A stretch of 64,000 bases of DNA, from assembly GCA_023168345.1 (NCBI GenBank), contig AP025689.1, positions 1,610,001-1,674,000 on the forward strand, given 5' to 3'. Both the position numbers and the translations under genes were made by a program. The DNA is from Lysinibacillus sp. PLM2 (GTDB lineage Bacteria > Bacillota > Bacilli > Bacillales_A > Planococcaceae). How positions within the stretch are numbered: the stretch's first letter is position 1; each line of letters opens with the position of its first letter. This document shows positions 46,405-56,030 of this stretch, one piece after another. Below the pieces are notes generated by a model. The model was not told where the DNA came from. It searched no databases and saw nothing but the letters and a program-made list of their open reading frames with translations.

Positions 46405-48585
46405 TTACTGAGGAAATTTAAAATTGGTTTTATGTTCCTTTTCATTCCAAATAAGTTGAGCATTAAAAGTCTTTCCGCCTTTATTAAAACCTTTTATTAA
46501 GTCCGTTTCACCAGTAGCTAACAGCTTTTTCATATTAGCTTGTGAAATAGTTTTACTTAAGATTTTTTTAGAAACCGAGAATTTACAGTTAGAAGATTTA
46601 TAATTTGAGCAACCGTAAAAAGTTCCATGATCTACAACGGAGCCATCGCAAAGTAAACATTTTCCTATAACCGTTTTTTCTTTTTTATATTTTTTATTAT
46701 ACGGATTATTTACAGTAATTTTTTCAACTTCGTTTTGATTAAATGCCCATTCCTTTTCACGCTCATTGGCATCTGTAATCAATTTATACGCCAACTTTTT
46801 CACTTGCTCCATAAAGACTTTAGGAGATGCTTTTCCTAAACCAATTTCAGCTAGTCGTTGTTCCCATCTAGCTGTCATTGATGGTGAGGTTAAGATGCTT
46901 TCACCAAGTGCTTCAATTAGTAGCATTCCTTTCGTTGTTGCAATTACTTGATTTTTTTTGATTTCTATATATTTTCGATCTTTAAGTGTCCCAATAATTC
47001 CAGCGCGTGTGGCCTCAGTACCTAATCCTTCAGTTTTCGATAAAACCTTTTCTAATTCAGCATCTTCTATATGTTTACCAGCTGTTTTCATCAATGTAAT
47101 CAAATTACCTTCAGAATATCTATTTGGAGGTTGTGTTGCCCCTTTTTTTATCTTAGATTTAATAACTGTTCCAATATCATTTTCATGGAGTAAGGGAAGC
47201 ATTTCACTTTCATCAGTAGATGAACTGTCTTTAGAATGATAAATTACCTTTCGCCAACCTTCTTCAATTTGTTCTTTGCCCTTAGAAATGAACTCTGCTC
47301 GTTTATCTACAAGCGAATGAATTGTTGTGTAAGAGAAAATTGCGTTATTATAATGAGCAGCAATGACTTGTCTAACCACTAGATCATAAATCTTCTCTTC
47401 TTCTGCACTTAACTTAGCAAAATCAGGTAATTGTTCTGTAATAATAATCGCATGGTGATCCGTGACTTTTTTTTCATTAACATATCTTTTGTTATTCATA
47501 ATTGAGTTTGTTGGAGGAGGAAGAAAGTTTTTATACTTATCAATTTTCTTCAAATTGTCTAATATAATTGGTAATGTTTTTGCTTCTTCTTTCGTTAAAA
47601 ATTGTGAATCAGATCTTGGATATGAAACTAAGCCCTTCAAATAAAGTTTTTGCAAAATATCGAGCGTATATTGAGGTGAGAATTTATATGCCTTATTAGC
47701 TGTTGCTTGTAATGCAGATAAGTTAAACAACAATGGTGGAGAGTATTCTTTTGTTTCTTTTGTTATACTTGTAATTTCTACATTTTTGTTCGTACAAAAA
47801 TTGGCGATAGCAATAGCTTGTCTTTCCTCTTGAACTCTTGAAATATTATTTTTGTGCCATTTCGCTTTTAAAATTTTTTCTTCGAATTTAAATTCTGCTT
47901 CAACTTCCCAAAAAGGTTCAGGCTTAAAATTCGTAATTTCATGTTCTCTTTTAACTATTAGAGCAAGCGTAGGTGTTTGCACTCTACCTATTGAAAAAAC
48001 ATCTTTTACGCCGTTTTTTTTGAGAAGAACCGTATAAAGTCTTGATGTATTGATTCCGATTAACCAATCTGCACATGAACGGCTTAACGCTTCGAAATAA
48101 ATATCTCTCGTTTTTTCTTCTGGCAGTAGGTTTGAGAACCCGTTTTTTACTGCGTTTTCAGTTAAGGACGATATCCACAAACGTTTCATAGGTTTGTTTA
48201 TACCGCATACTCTTAATATGGTACGAATAATTAATTCACCTTCACGACCAGCATCTCCGCCGATTATGATTTCTTGGATATCTGGTTTTTTCACTAAACC
48301 TTTGATTACATTGAATTGTTTATATTTTGATTTTGAAACTTTATATTCGAATCTATCTGGAATAATAGGTAATGTTTCTAAAGTCCATTTTTTCCATGTT
48401 GGATTATATTCTTCAGGAGCTTTCAATTCACATAGATGTCCTATAGCCCATGTGATTATTGCACCATCTGGGAAGTGTGAGTTTGGTTTGACTTCAAAAT
48501 AACCTGTTTTTTTAGTAAAAGAAAAAGGAGCAGCTAACTTTGCTGCCTGGTCTGGTTTTTCCGCAATAACTAAAAATCGCCCCAT
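46405..48585 (-). CDS. topB: Complete topoisomerase III carried by the element
   Basis: A 726-aa type IA topoisomerase that relaxes or decatenates DNA. The TOPRIM domain (FLVIAEKPDQAAKLA, IGGDAGREGELIIR) and catalytic tyrosine in GLVSYPRSDSQFL are intact, and the C-terminus has a cysteine motif (CLLCDG...YGCSNY) like a zinc ribbon. Length matches full TopB (B. subtilis 727). Sequence differs clearly from the truncated resident copy, so it is not a duplication. GAGGAGG lies before the ATG. It faces the resident gene fragment and probably replaces its function. Confidence 0.92.
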   Translation of the reverse strand: MGRFLVIAEKPDQAAKLAAPFSFTKKTGYFEVKPNSHFPDGAIITWAIGHLCELKAPEEYNPTWKKWTLETLPIIPDRFEYKVSKSKYKQFNVIKGLVKKPDIQEIIIGGDAGREGELIIRTILRVCGINKPMKRLWISSLTENAVKNGFSNLLPEEKTRDIYFEALSRSCADWLIGINTSRLYTVLLKKNGVKDVFSIGRVQTPTLALIVKREHEITNFKPEPFWEVEAEFKFEEKILKAKWHKNNISRVQEERQAIAIANFCTNKNVEITSITKETKEYSPPLLFNLSALQATANKAYKFSPQYTLDILQKLYLKGLVSYPRSDSQFLTKEEAKTLPIILDNLKKIDKYKNFLPPPTNSIMNNKRYVNEKKVTDHHAIIITEQLPDFAKLSAEEEKIYDLVVRQVIAAHYNNAIFSYTTIHSLVDKRAEFISKGKEQIEEGWRKVIYHSKDSSSTDESEMLPLLHENDIGTVIKSKIKKGATQPPNRYSEGNLITLMKTAGKHIEDAELEKVLSKTEGLGTEATRAGIIGTLKDRKYIEIKKNQVIATTKGMLLIEALGESILTSPSMTARWEQRLAEIGLGKASPKVFMEQVKKLAYKLITDANEREKEWAFNQNEVEKITVNNPYNKKYKKEKTVIGKCLLCDGSVVDHGTFYGCSNYKSSNCKFSVSKKILSKTISQANMKKLLATGETDLIKGFNKGGKTFNAQLIWNEKEHKTNFKFPQ

Positions 48586-48803
48586 TTTTAATACCTCCTC
48601 ATTGGTTTTAATAATTTAGCAAAAGTGAGAGTGAGATTATAGATTAAATTAATGGAACAAAAAATAATTTTTTCTATTTCTACTAATCTTTCTAGTTCCT
48701 CATAACTATTATAGTTGGAAAATGGAGTTCAATAAATAATTAGATAATTATTTTTATACAGAGATGGGCTAGGAGATAGCACATCTTTTTAATTATTAAA
48801 AAA

Positions 48804-48834
48804 GTTATGTAGACAAGTTATGTATACTTATGTA
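48804..48834 (+). promoter_or_regulatory. Three direct TTATGTA repeats before the recombinase cassette
   Basis: GTTATGTA at 48804-48811, GTTATGTA at 48817-48824 and CTTATGTA at 48827-48834, 40 bp before the first recombinase start. They overlap the likely promoter region and could bind a regulator or the recombinase. Confidence 0.5.
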
Positions 48835-48873
48835 ATATTAAGAAAAATCAGAAAATAGAAGGTGTTAACATGT

Positions 48874-49767
48874 ATGATTGAAGAATTTATCAATGAAATG
48901 GAAAGACAAGGCTTATCAAAGAGTACGTTAGAGGGGTATGTTTTTGATATTGCCCAATTTTTCAAGTGGTTAAAAAGTGAAAAACTGGACAACCAAATAA
49001 CAAAAGAAGTTTTAAATGAATACAAAATATTTTTAACCTCCAAGTACAGTGAAAATACTGTTTTAAGAAAAATTAAGAGTGTAATTCGGTATAACAAATT
49101 TTTATATCATATTGGAGAATCTTCAAAAATAATTGAACCAAATGAAGTAATCAGAATAAGTAAAGTCAAGGGGGCTATGAAAATAATGGAATTAAATGAT
49201 TTGGTGAAAATTCGAAAAATAATATTAGAAGGTCAAAATAAGAGGGATATTCTTTTATTTCACTTATTATTAGCAACTAGTTGTAGGGTTTCTGAACTAA
49301 TTAATCTTGAACTAGACGATATAGAAATTGCTAATCCCTCGGAAGGTTCTATAGTATTGAAAAATTTAAAAAGTGCAGAAAGTATAGTAACCAATAGGAA
49401 AATTGCAATAAACGAAGTTCTGATAAATATAATAAAGGACTATATAGAAGTCAGACCGGTTTCTGAAACTAAAAAATTATTAATTGGGCAAAAGGGTCCG
49501 TTGACAAGAGATGCAATTAATAAATTATTTCGAAAGTACAGTATGATGGCAAATATTAAGTATACAGTATCACCTAATTTAATTAGACGTATGGGTATTT
49601 TATATATGACTAAATTAGTCGAAAGTGAATCAATTAAAATGGATGAACCAACAACAATAGAGCATATAAGGAAAAGGTCTGATTTGAAAGTTAAAAATGA
49701 ATTTGAATATTTAAAGACCAGATATATGAATAAGTGGAGGGTGAACAATGAACAAAAGCCAAATTAA
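48874..49767 (+). CDS. Tyrosine recombinase-like protein 1 (divergent active site)
   Basis: A 297-aa protein with an N-terminal SAM-like core-binding domain (STLEGYVFDIAQFFKWL) and a catalytic domain with the first arginine in ATSCRVSELINLEL. The second box reads SPNLIRRMG, with Asn where HxxR has His, and a candidate nucleophile lies in EYLKTRYMNKW. The active site may therefore be altered. AAGGTG 9 bp upstream supports the ATG at 48874 over the GTG at 48862. Its 3' end overlaps the next gene by 20 bp. Confidence 0.8.
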   Translation: MIEEFINEMERQGLSKSTLEGYVFDIAQFFKWLKSEKLDNQITKEVLNEYKIFLTSKYSENTVLRKIKSVIRYNKFLYHIGESSKIIEPNEVIRISKVKGAMKIMELNDLVKIRKIILEGQNKRDILLFHLLLATSCRVSELINLELDDIEIANPSEGSIVLKNLKSAESIVTNRKIAINEVLINIIKDYIEVRPVSETKKLLIGQKGPLTRDAINKLFRKYSMMANIKYTVSPNLIRRMGILYMTKLVESESIKMDEPTTIEHIRKRSDLKVKNEFEYLKTRYMNKWRVNNEQKPN

Positions 49768-50956
49768 GGTTATTAATATTAAGAATAATGTGAAATTTGT
49801 TTTACGTGCAATAATGGCCCAATATGCTGAAGATTCAGCAGGTAATCCAATAGAAAAAACTTATGCATGTATAAAAATTAAAAATGAAGATACAAAAGTT
49901 GAAATAATTCATCCGCTCACAACAGAGTTTTTATTAAATAATTGGAAAAACGCTCAGTTTAATACTATGAAAGCACCAGCAAACTCTATAGTTATGTTCT
50001 TAAATTTTTTAATAAATGATAAGGATAATAGGGTTAAGAATCTGTCTGAGTTAAAATCAGAACATTTAATAAATTTTTTAACAGAGCTTTCGTATAAGAG
50101 GATACCTAAAAATACTGTTAAGAAACATGAGAGATATATAATAAAATTTTTTGAATTTTTGAATGAGAAAAAAATAATAAACCATAGTTTACAAGTTAAA
50201 AATGTTGAATACTTTCACAGTACTCCTAAACCGCGGCTCCATAAACTACCAGATGAATACATACTGACCTTTTTAGAAATTGCATATCAAACTGATAGTA
50301 AAATTGCGTTTGCACTTTATTTGCAATTCTTTGGTGGGCTTAGAACTGGAGAAATATGTAACCTAAGAATAAAAGATTTGCAGTTATTGGGGGATAAGGG
50401 TGAATATGGTTTTATCGTAGATTTATCAGAGGATCGAATCCTGAGGAAGGACATTGTTAATACATCGGGGTCTAGTTATATCAAAAGTAAACGAATGCAG
50501 ATTGTTTTCGGGTTCAAGAACTGGTCAACTAAATTTTATGATAAACATATGAGTAATTTAAAGGATGTTAAGAAATTAAGTGGAGAAACTCCTTTATTTC
50601 TCAATCAAAATGGATTAGCCATGACAGGTAGCAATTACTATTATCACTTTAATAAAATTAAGAATATCTTTCTGCAGTACCTTAGAAATTCGGAAAATAT
50701 GGCGGACAGAAATAATGCTTTAGTACTTGAGAGTGAGCTGTGGTCTAGTCATATCGGTAGGGGTATATTTTCCAACTTACTGGCAGAAGAAGCTGATAAC
50801 TTATACGATGTTAGTTTCGCAAGAGGTGACAAAAGCTTTGAATCAGTTAAAACATATCTAGCTAATACAAAACGAATGAAAGAAAAACTAGAACAAAAGA
50901 TTGATGAAATTTATAAGAAAAAAGTAAAAGAAGGGTATGAGAATGAATTCAAATAA
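49748..50956 (+). CDS. Tyrosine recombinase 2
   Basis: A 402-aa site-specific recombinase. The core-binding domain spans about 70-150. Catalytic residues look complete: Arg in FGGLRTGEICNL (about 198), His and Arg in SSHIGRGIFSN (about 334), and Tyr in VKTYLANTKRM (about 369). The C-terminal tail is lysine-rich. The start follows GGAGGGTG and overlaps the upstream gene; its end overlaps the next one, so the cassette is translationally coupled. It resembles TnpA-type recombinases of Tn554-like elements in general layout. Confidence 0.85.
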   Translation: MNKSQIKVINIKNNVKFVLRAIMAQYAEDSAGNPIEKTYACIKIKNEDTKVEIIHPLTTEFLLNNWKNAQFNTMKAPANSIVMFLNFLINDKDNRVKNLSELKSEHLINFLTELSYKRIPKNTVKKHERYIIKFFEFLNEKKIINHSLQVKNVEYFHSTPKPRLHKLPDEYILTFLEIAYQTDSKIAFALYLQFFGGLRTGEICNLRIKDLQLLGDKGEYGFIVDLSEDRILRKDIVNTSGSSYIKSKRMQIVFGFKNWSTKFYDKHMSNLKDVKKLSGETPLFLNQNGLAMTGSNYYYHFNKIKNIFLQYLRNSENMADRNNALVLESELWSSHIGRGIFSNLLAEEADNLYDVSFARGDKSFESVKTYLANTKRMKEKLEQKIDEIYKKKVKEGYENEFK

Positions 50957-53711
50957 TCAAAAATTATATATTTCAGTTAAGGACGCTTCTAATCAACTTG
51001 CAGTAAGTAAAAGTAAGTTAAACAAACTAATTAATGAAGGTGAGTTCCCAAATTGTTTTATTAATTCAACGAGAGAGGGCTATCGAATACCTGTTACTGA
51101 TATAGAGGCTTATATAGAAAAAATAAAAAAATTAGAAGAAGCCCAAAAAGACTTTTTATCAATTAGCCAGATGGCAAAAATAATAGAGTGCAGTGATTCT
51201 AAAATTAGAAATGATTTGAGAATCGGTAAAATTAGGGAATTTGAGAAAGATGAAAACAATAATTACATAGTACATAAGGATGTTTTTAATGAGTATTTAA
51301 AAGAGCATATAGAAAAAAAAGAGGGTTATTTAACATTAAATGAAGTATGTGAACGTTTATCTCAATCAAAAGGCACTATTCACAAATATGGGGTGGGAAA
51401 ATTATTTCCTAATGCTATTCTTAGAAATCAAGTTGAGGGATATCTTATACCCATATCAGATATTGAACATTATGAAAGTAAGAGGGCTATTCCAGAAGGA
51501 TATTTAAATGTTAAACAAATTGCAGAAAAGTACAGTATTCATCCAAAATCAATAACAGAATTAATTAGAAAAAATATATTAAAAAATCATAAAAAACATG
51601 TTAGGGATTCTTACATTGTTTTAGCTTCAGAAGTAGAGGCATACTTTAAAGAGAAGCTTAATATAAAAGAAAAATACGCAAATATAGAGGAGGTTTCCCA
51701 AATAATAGGGTGTAGTAAAAATACAATAAGAAACTATATTAAAAATGGAATTGTTAATGATTATATTAAAGGACCAAATACGAGTGAGTTTTTAATCAAT
51801 AGATTAGAAATAGATAGGATAAGAGAAATCTATTCTCAAGAAAGAATCCCATTACCAAAAAGGTATATTTTTCCTGAAGATGTTATGGAACTACTTAATA
51901 TTAGTCTTCCTATGGCAAGAGAAACTATAAAAAAGCATATGACATCTGCAAAAAAGGTTACAAACGGTTTTAACAAAATTGGGTATTGGATTGTTTTGGA
52001 ATCGGAAGTGCTTGAATACAAACAGAAACTGGAAAATGATAGATTTGTCCCGCATACTCCTGGTGAATTTACGACAATTGATGCAGTTAACAAGTATAAG
52101 TTTGAAGTTGGCAAAATTATAATCCCCTTGAAATTTACCAAGACAGCTAAAATTTATAGGGAATATGCGTGTCAAAAATTAGCTGATAGTGAGGCAAGAT
52201 CTGAGACACTTTCTAAAAAAACTGCTTATTATATAAAAACTATAAAGATCATAATTAACCATTTACCAAAGTGTATAAAAGAAATGACTGATGAAGATAT
52301 TGAGAGCTTTTTAAATCATGAGAATTATCCTGAGTATGTTAAACAATACTTTATAGGTTTTATTCAGTATTGCTCCGAAAATATAGAAGGTTGTAACTTT
52401 TCAAATCAGTATGCTACGTTTAACGATCCAAATAATGAAACCGACATATACACACTTGAAATTTTTAATCAATATTATGAACATGCTAAAAATATAGAAG
52501 TCCATATAGAGAAAGCCGTTAAATATAAAACATATGCACAGACATGGGTATATATCATTATGCATTTAATGAATGCGTGGCGAAGTGGAGATATTATCTA
52601 TGGTTTGCCAACTATTGATTTTATTGATTTATCAATCAATGACTTATCATTTTTCGAGAATAATAGGTTAAGTAAAGAAGAGGCAAGACTTATTGTAAAT
52701 CAGGTTCATATAAAAGTTGGCCAAATGAAGATCTCGAAAACCGGGGCACTAGGACAATTCCTTTGTTTAGATAGTTTGGTTGAATCGTTTGCAACAGCAA
52801 TTAGTATTACTGAGTTACATCGAAGAAAACACAATGATAAATTAATGCTTACCTCAATTAGGGCTAGGGGAACTAACAAAATATTTTTTGAAAATAATCC
52901 AGAATTAGCAAGATTCCATAGTGTTAAAATGAATAGAACATTAATTACTTACTTTTTTCATCATGTTTCTGAATCAGAAGGGGATGCGCATTTATCCTAT
53001 GAAGCAGCTCAGATTTTACGAAGCCATAAAGATGAGGATACTACTAAAGTTTATATAAAATTTTCTAACCCACAAGGTACTTTAGATAGTATGGCCTTCC
53101 ATATATGCGAAAGGGGCCATTTTGGTTGGGTGTATAATACCATGATAAATCTTGTTTTGAACCAAAATGAACAAAAATTAGAAGATAGGACGGCATTAAT
53201 TAAATCTTTCAGTGAAAAGTATAAAGTAAATGAATTAGAAACGTATTCATCTTTTTTACTTGCTGAAAGAAACAATAAAGAATCTTTAGCACTTAGGCTT
53301 TCCCAGTTGCCAAAAGAAGATTTAAAAAGATTAATTGTAAAAATATTCCGTGGAGAAATGCCAGCAAAAACAGCACACGCTCAATGTTTAATATATCCAG
53401 AATGTAAAAGTCCTGAACGAAAATCATGTATTGGTTGTGAGTACTTGATACCAACTGAATATTTATTGCTTTCTATATCTGAACAGATTGAAACAAGTCT
53501 TTATAAACTTTATAATAGTGAATTTGATTGGGAGAAAGAACGAGAAAAGCATTTTCTGAAACAAATGTTTCTTCTAATGAATGAAGCCATTGTCGAGAAA
53601 GGTAAAGAATATGTAGAAACCTTCATTGACCGTAAGCGAATTAAAAAATTATTTCACGCTATTCTTATAGAAAATGAGGTAAAACAAATTGATAACTCAA
53701 AAAAGAGTTAA
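50943..53711 (+). CDS. Large recombinase-like protein with six tandem HTH domains
   Basis: A 922-aa protein. Residues 1 to about 375 are six repeats of about 60 aa, each a MerR/excisionase-type helix-turn-helix unit of the form Y-L-x-[LIV]-x-E-[VI] ... (for example YLTLNEVCERLSQSKGTIHK and YLNVKQIAEKYSIHPKSITE), each ending near a YIVPxSDIExY-like strand. Residues about 390-800 resemble a tyrosine recombinase: Arg in NAWRSGDII (about 547), and ILRSHKDEDTTKVYIKF with a candidate Tyr (about 704). The HxxR box reads HLSY, so Arg II seems missing. A cysteine cluster (CLIYPEC...CIGC) is at about 820-837. AAGAAGGG favours the ATG at 50943 over 50937. It may organise DNA rather than cut it. Confidence 0.75.
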   Translation: MNSNNQKLYISVKDASNQLAVSKSKLNKLINEGEFPNCFINSTREGYRIPVTDIEAYIEKIKKLEEAQKDFLSISQMAKIIECSDSKIRNDLRIGKIREFEKDENNNYIVHKDVFNEYLKEHIEKKEGYLTLNEVCERLSQSKGTIHKYGVGKLFPNAILRNQVEGYLIPISDIEHYESKRAIPEGYLNVKQIAEKYSIHPKSITELIRKNILKNHKKHVRDSYIVLASEVEAYFKEKLNIKEKYANIEEVSQIIGCSKNTIRNYIKNGIVNDYIKGPNTSEFLINRLEIDRIREIYSQERIPLPKRYIFPEDVMELLNISLPMARETIKKHMTSAKKVTNGFNKIGYWIVLESEVLEYKQKLENDRFVPHTPGEFTTIDAVNKYKFEVGKIIIPLKFTKTAKIYREYACQKLADSEARSETLSKKTAYYIKTIKIIINHLPKCIKEMTDEDIESFLNHENYPEYVKQYFIGFIQYCSENIEGCNFSNQYATFNDPNNETDIYTLEIFNQYYEHAKNIEVHIEKAVKYKTYAQTWVYIIMHLMNAWRSGDIIYGLPTIDFIDLSINDLSFFENNRLSKEEARLIVNQVHIKVGQMKISKTGALGQFLCLDSLVESFATAISITELHRRKHNDKLMLTSIRARGTNKIFFENNPELARFHSVKMNRTLITYFFHHVSESEGDAHLSYEAAQILRSHKDEDTTKVYIKFSNPQGTLDSMAFHICERGHFGWVYNTMINLVLNQNEQKLEDRTALIKSFSEKYKVNELETYSSFLLAERNNKESLALRLSQLPKEDLKRLIVKIFRGEMPAKTAHAQCLIYPECKSPERKSCIGCEYLIPTEYLLLSISEQIETSLYKLYNSEFDWEKEREKHFLKQMFLLMNEAIVEKGKEYVETFIDRKRIKKLFHAILIENEVKQIDNSKKS

Positions 53712-55347
53712 GGAATTAAATGGGGCATTAAACATTCAAATCACTGAAAATCATAAATTTAATAAGAACAACATTTATAAATATTTAAGCAAATTAGAAA
53801 CAAGTAAAGAACAAGGTATCCTACATACAGATAGCTTTGAGAGTGATTATTGGATTATAGTAGATTTTATGGGAAATCGTAGTCATCTAAAATTCGACAT
53901 AGATTTATATCCAGATTTAAAGATTGCTTTAAAATGTTATTTGTTGATTTTTATAGATGCTAAATTTTCTATTAACCATATTCGATATGTTAGTACAAGT
54001 ATTAAACAAGCAATAATAGCTTCTGGAGGATTTAAAAAAAGAAATGTAGATGCTTTTGAAGAGTATGCAATGTCAAAAACATTAAATAATCGTTATAGGT
54101 TTAATGATATTATAAGTAAATTTCTTTCATTTATAGAGCTTACTTATCGTGATTTATATGACTTAAAGATTAAATATATGGAAGAGAAGAATAGAGATTT
54201 ACCTAACTATGAAGTGATAATCGATTTTCATTATTTTATGATGGAATTTGAAAATCAAGCAACTGCTCTTCAGAAAACTAAATTCTTCCCTATAATTTTA
54301 TGGTGGAAAATTACGGGGATTATTCCAATGAGACCAAAAGAATTTTGTTTACTTGAATGGGATTGTTGCTATGAGCAAAGTGGTAATTACTTTTTAAAAG
54401 TTCCAAGAAGTAAACAAGAAGCAAAATCATATAGTGAATTAAGTGTAACTAACATTATTCGTATAAATAAAAATATTTATGACTCTATTTTAGAATATAA
54501 GCAAACCGTTCCTTCTGAATTAATAGAAAAATATTTATTTTCATTTCGGATACAATCACGTTATTATAAAATTGCTAAAAAAACTACTAGAAGAGAAGAT
54601 ATGTATCATCAAGATATGTTACATACTCTCTTGATTTCCTTCTACAAAGAAATTGTTGGATGGAATAACTCTGATTTCTATCGTTTTGTTAAAAGAAATG
54701 AAAATGGTGAAATTAATAGGATTATTCGTAATTATATAACTCTTGCTGATACCAGACATTTCTCAATTTGTAATATGATGTTACAGGGGATAAATCCTTT
54801 AACCATAGCTAAAATGGCAGGACATACACGAATAGGTACTCAACGAAATTATTGGGGACATTTGGAGTCTTTTGTTGAATCCCATGTTTATATTATTTCA
54901 ACAAAAGCTAGGATTAATAAGCTAGAAAAAATTTTAGGGGAGGGAGTATTCGATGTGAAAGATAAAATTAATGAATCACGAATATATACACCGGAAGATT
55001 TTCCTCTTCGAAAAGAAGTAAAACATGGCTATTGTAAATATGGAGCTTTAGATAATTGTGCTGGTGAATGTAGATATTGTAATGACTTCTTTTATTACCC
55101 AAAAAATTCCGATGAGGGTCTTGAATGGTTATTGTCTGGTTCAGAAATCTTAGAACAGCAATTAGTAACAGAGTTAAAATCGCTATTAAATATTTATAAA
55201 AATATGAAATTTAATTTAGCAACTGAATCCTATTCAATGTTCGATAATGAACAGGCATTGAGTAAGGCAAATCTTATTAATCGCTTTATACGACAAAAAG
55301 CAATGGTTGATGCTTTAATACAGAAAGATTCGGAGGTTATAGAATAG
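53689..55347 (+). CDS. Tyrosine recombinase 4 with C-terminal cysteine motif
   Basis: A 552-aa recombinase with a clear active site: Arg in IIPMRPKEFCLLEW (about 215), LADTRHFSICNMM (Arg/His, about 355), MAGHTRIGTQRNYWGH (His and Tyr, about 378-390). A cysteine group follows (GYCKYGALDNCAGECRYC, about 446-462), probably a zinc site, as in TnpB-type proteins of Tn554-like elements. The N-terminal 200 residues form the core-binding region. TTG start after GAGGT; it overlaps the preceding gene by 23 bp. Confidence 0.85.
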   Translation: MITQKRVKELNGALNIQITENHKFNKNNIYKYLSKLETSKEQGILHTDSFESDYWIIVDFMGNRSHLKFDIDLYPDLKIALKCYLLIFIDAKFSINHIRYVSTSIKQAIIASGGFKKRNVDAFEEYAMSKTLNNRYRFNDIISKFLSFIELTYRDLYDLKIKYMEEKNRDLPNYEVIIDFHYFMMEFENQATALQKTKFFPIILWWKITGIIPMRPKEFCLLEWDCCYEQSGNYFLKVPRSKQEAKSYSELSVTNIIRINKNIYDSILEYKQTVPSELIEKYLFSFRIQSRYYKIAKKTTRREDMYHQDMLHTLLISFYKEIVGWNNSDFYRFVKRNENGEINRIIRNYITLADTRHFSICNMMLQGINPLTIAKMAGHTRIGTQRNYWGHLESFVESHVYIISTKARINKLEKILGEGVFDVKDKINESRIYTPEDFPLRKEVKHGYCKYGALDNCAGECRYCNDFFYYPKNSDEGLEWLLSGSEILEQQLVTELKSLLNIYKNMKFNLATESYSMFDNEQALSKANLINRFIRQKAMVDALIQKDSEVIE

Positions 55348-55351
55348 TATT

Positions 55352-55951
55352 GTGAGAACAGAGTATTATAGCGATTCCGAGTTGAAAAAAATTTTATTAG
55401 AATACTCTAATAAAAATACTGGAGTTATCAAGTATCTAGGTTTGGAAAAGGAAACAGGCATTAGTCGCAAAACTTGGAAAAGACGCATGGAAGAAACGAT
55501 TAATAACCTAAATAGAAAGGTGATTACTAGTCATAATAATGTAGGTTCCGGTGAAATACCATATCCAAATTTTGATTTAATTATTGATAGATTTTTAAAT
55601 GATGAAAAGGGTCTTAGAGAAGCTTTATATCATATTCAAGAAGTATTTATAAAAAATATTGAAGAAAACAACAAACTCTCTGATCAAGTAATGAAAAAGG
55701 ACAAAAGAATTGATGAATTAACACATGAAATTGAAAAGTTAAAACGTAACTTGTATGAGAAAAAACAAGAAGTCAATCATTACGAAAAGCTAATGATTGA
55801 AAGTACAAATCCAAGTGTAAGAAAAAGAAAAGGAATTAGTAATAATCTTATTGAAATAAGTGAGTTTAAAAAAGAGTCGGCTGCTTCATTAGATTTAGAA
55901 AAGGAATTTCCTGAACTATTTGGTGATTTGGATGATGATAGTGAGGAGTAA
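55352..55951 (+). CDS. TnpC/GinD-like coiled-coil accessory protein
   Basis: A 199-aa acidic and basic mixed protein with an N-terminal helix-turn-helix-like stretch (YLGLEKETGISRKTWKRRM, about 22-40) and a long coiled coil (about 85-150, rich in E, K, L). It lies 4 bp after the recombinase 4 gene and closes the cassette. Small coiled-coil proteins occupy the same place in Tn554 (TnpC) and in GInt elements (GinD); the match here is by position and build, not by clear sequence similarity. GTG start, with GGAGG 15 bp upstream. Confidence 0.65.
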   Translation: MRTEYYSDSELKKILLEYSNKNTGVIKYLGLEKETGISRKTWKRRMEETINNLNRKVITSHNNVGSGEIPYPNFDLIIDRFLNDEKGLREALYHIQEVFIKNIEENNKLSDQVMKKDKRIDELTHEIEKLKRNLYEKKQEVNHYEKLMIESTNPSVRKRKGISNNLIEISEFKKESAASLDLEKEFPELFGDLDDDSEE

Positions 55952-55984
55952 AAAATTATATAGTATTTATGTCTTAACACAATA

Positions 55985-56030
55985 AAAAATAGCTTGTTGA
56001 TTTTTTAAATCAACAAGCTATTTTTTATTT
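55985..56030. terminator. Bidirectional terminator after the recombinase cassette
   Basis: AAAATAGCTTGTTGA and TCAACAAGCTATTTT form a long perfect stem with A and T runs on both sides. It also ends the XRE gene on the minus strand. Confidence 0.85.

Noticed and set aside
46958-47239. Plus-strand frames opposite the element topB
   Set aside because: Antisense shadows of a clearly coding gene, low-complexity hydrophobic products.
45192-48585. Two topB copies as a simple local duplication
   Set aside because: The proteins differ clearly in sequence and orientation, and one is cut at a mobile element boundary.
49440-49748. Minus-strand frame opposite recombinase 1
   Set aside because: Antisense shadow with hydrophobic, low-complexity product and no ribosome binding site.
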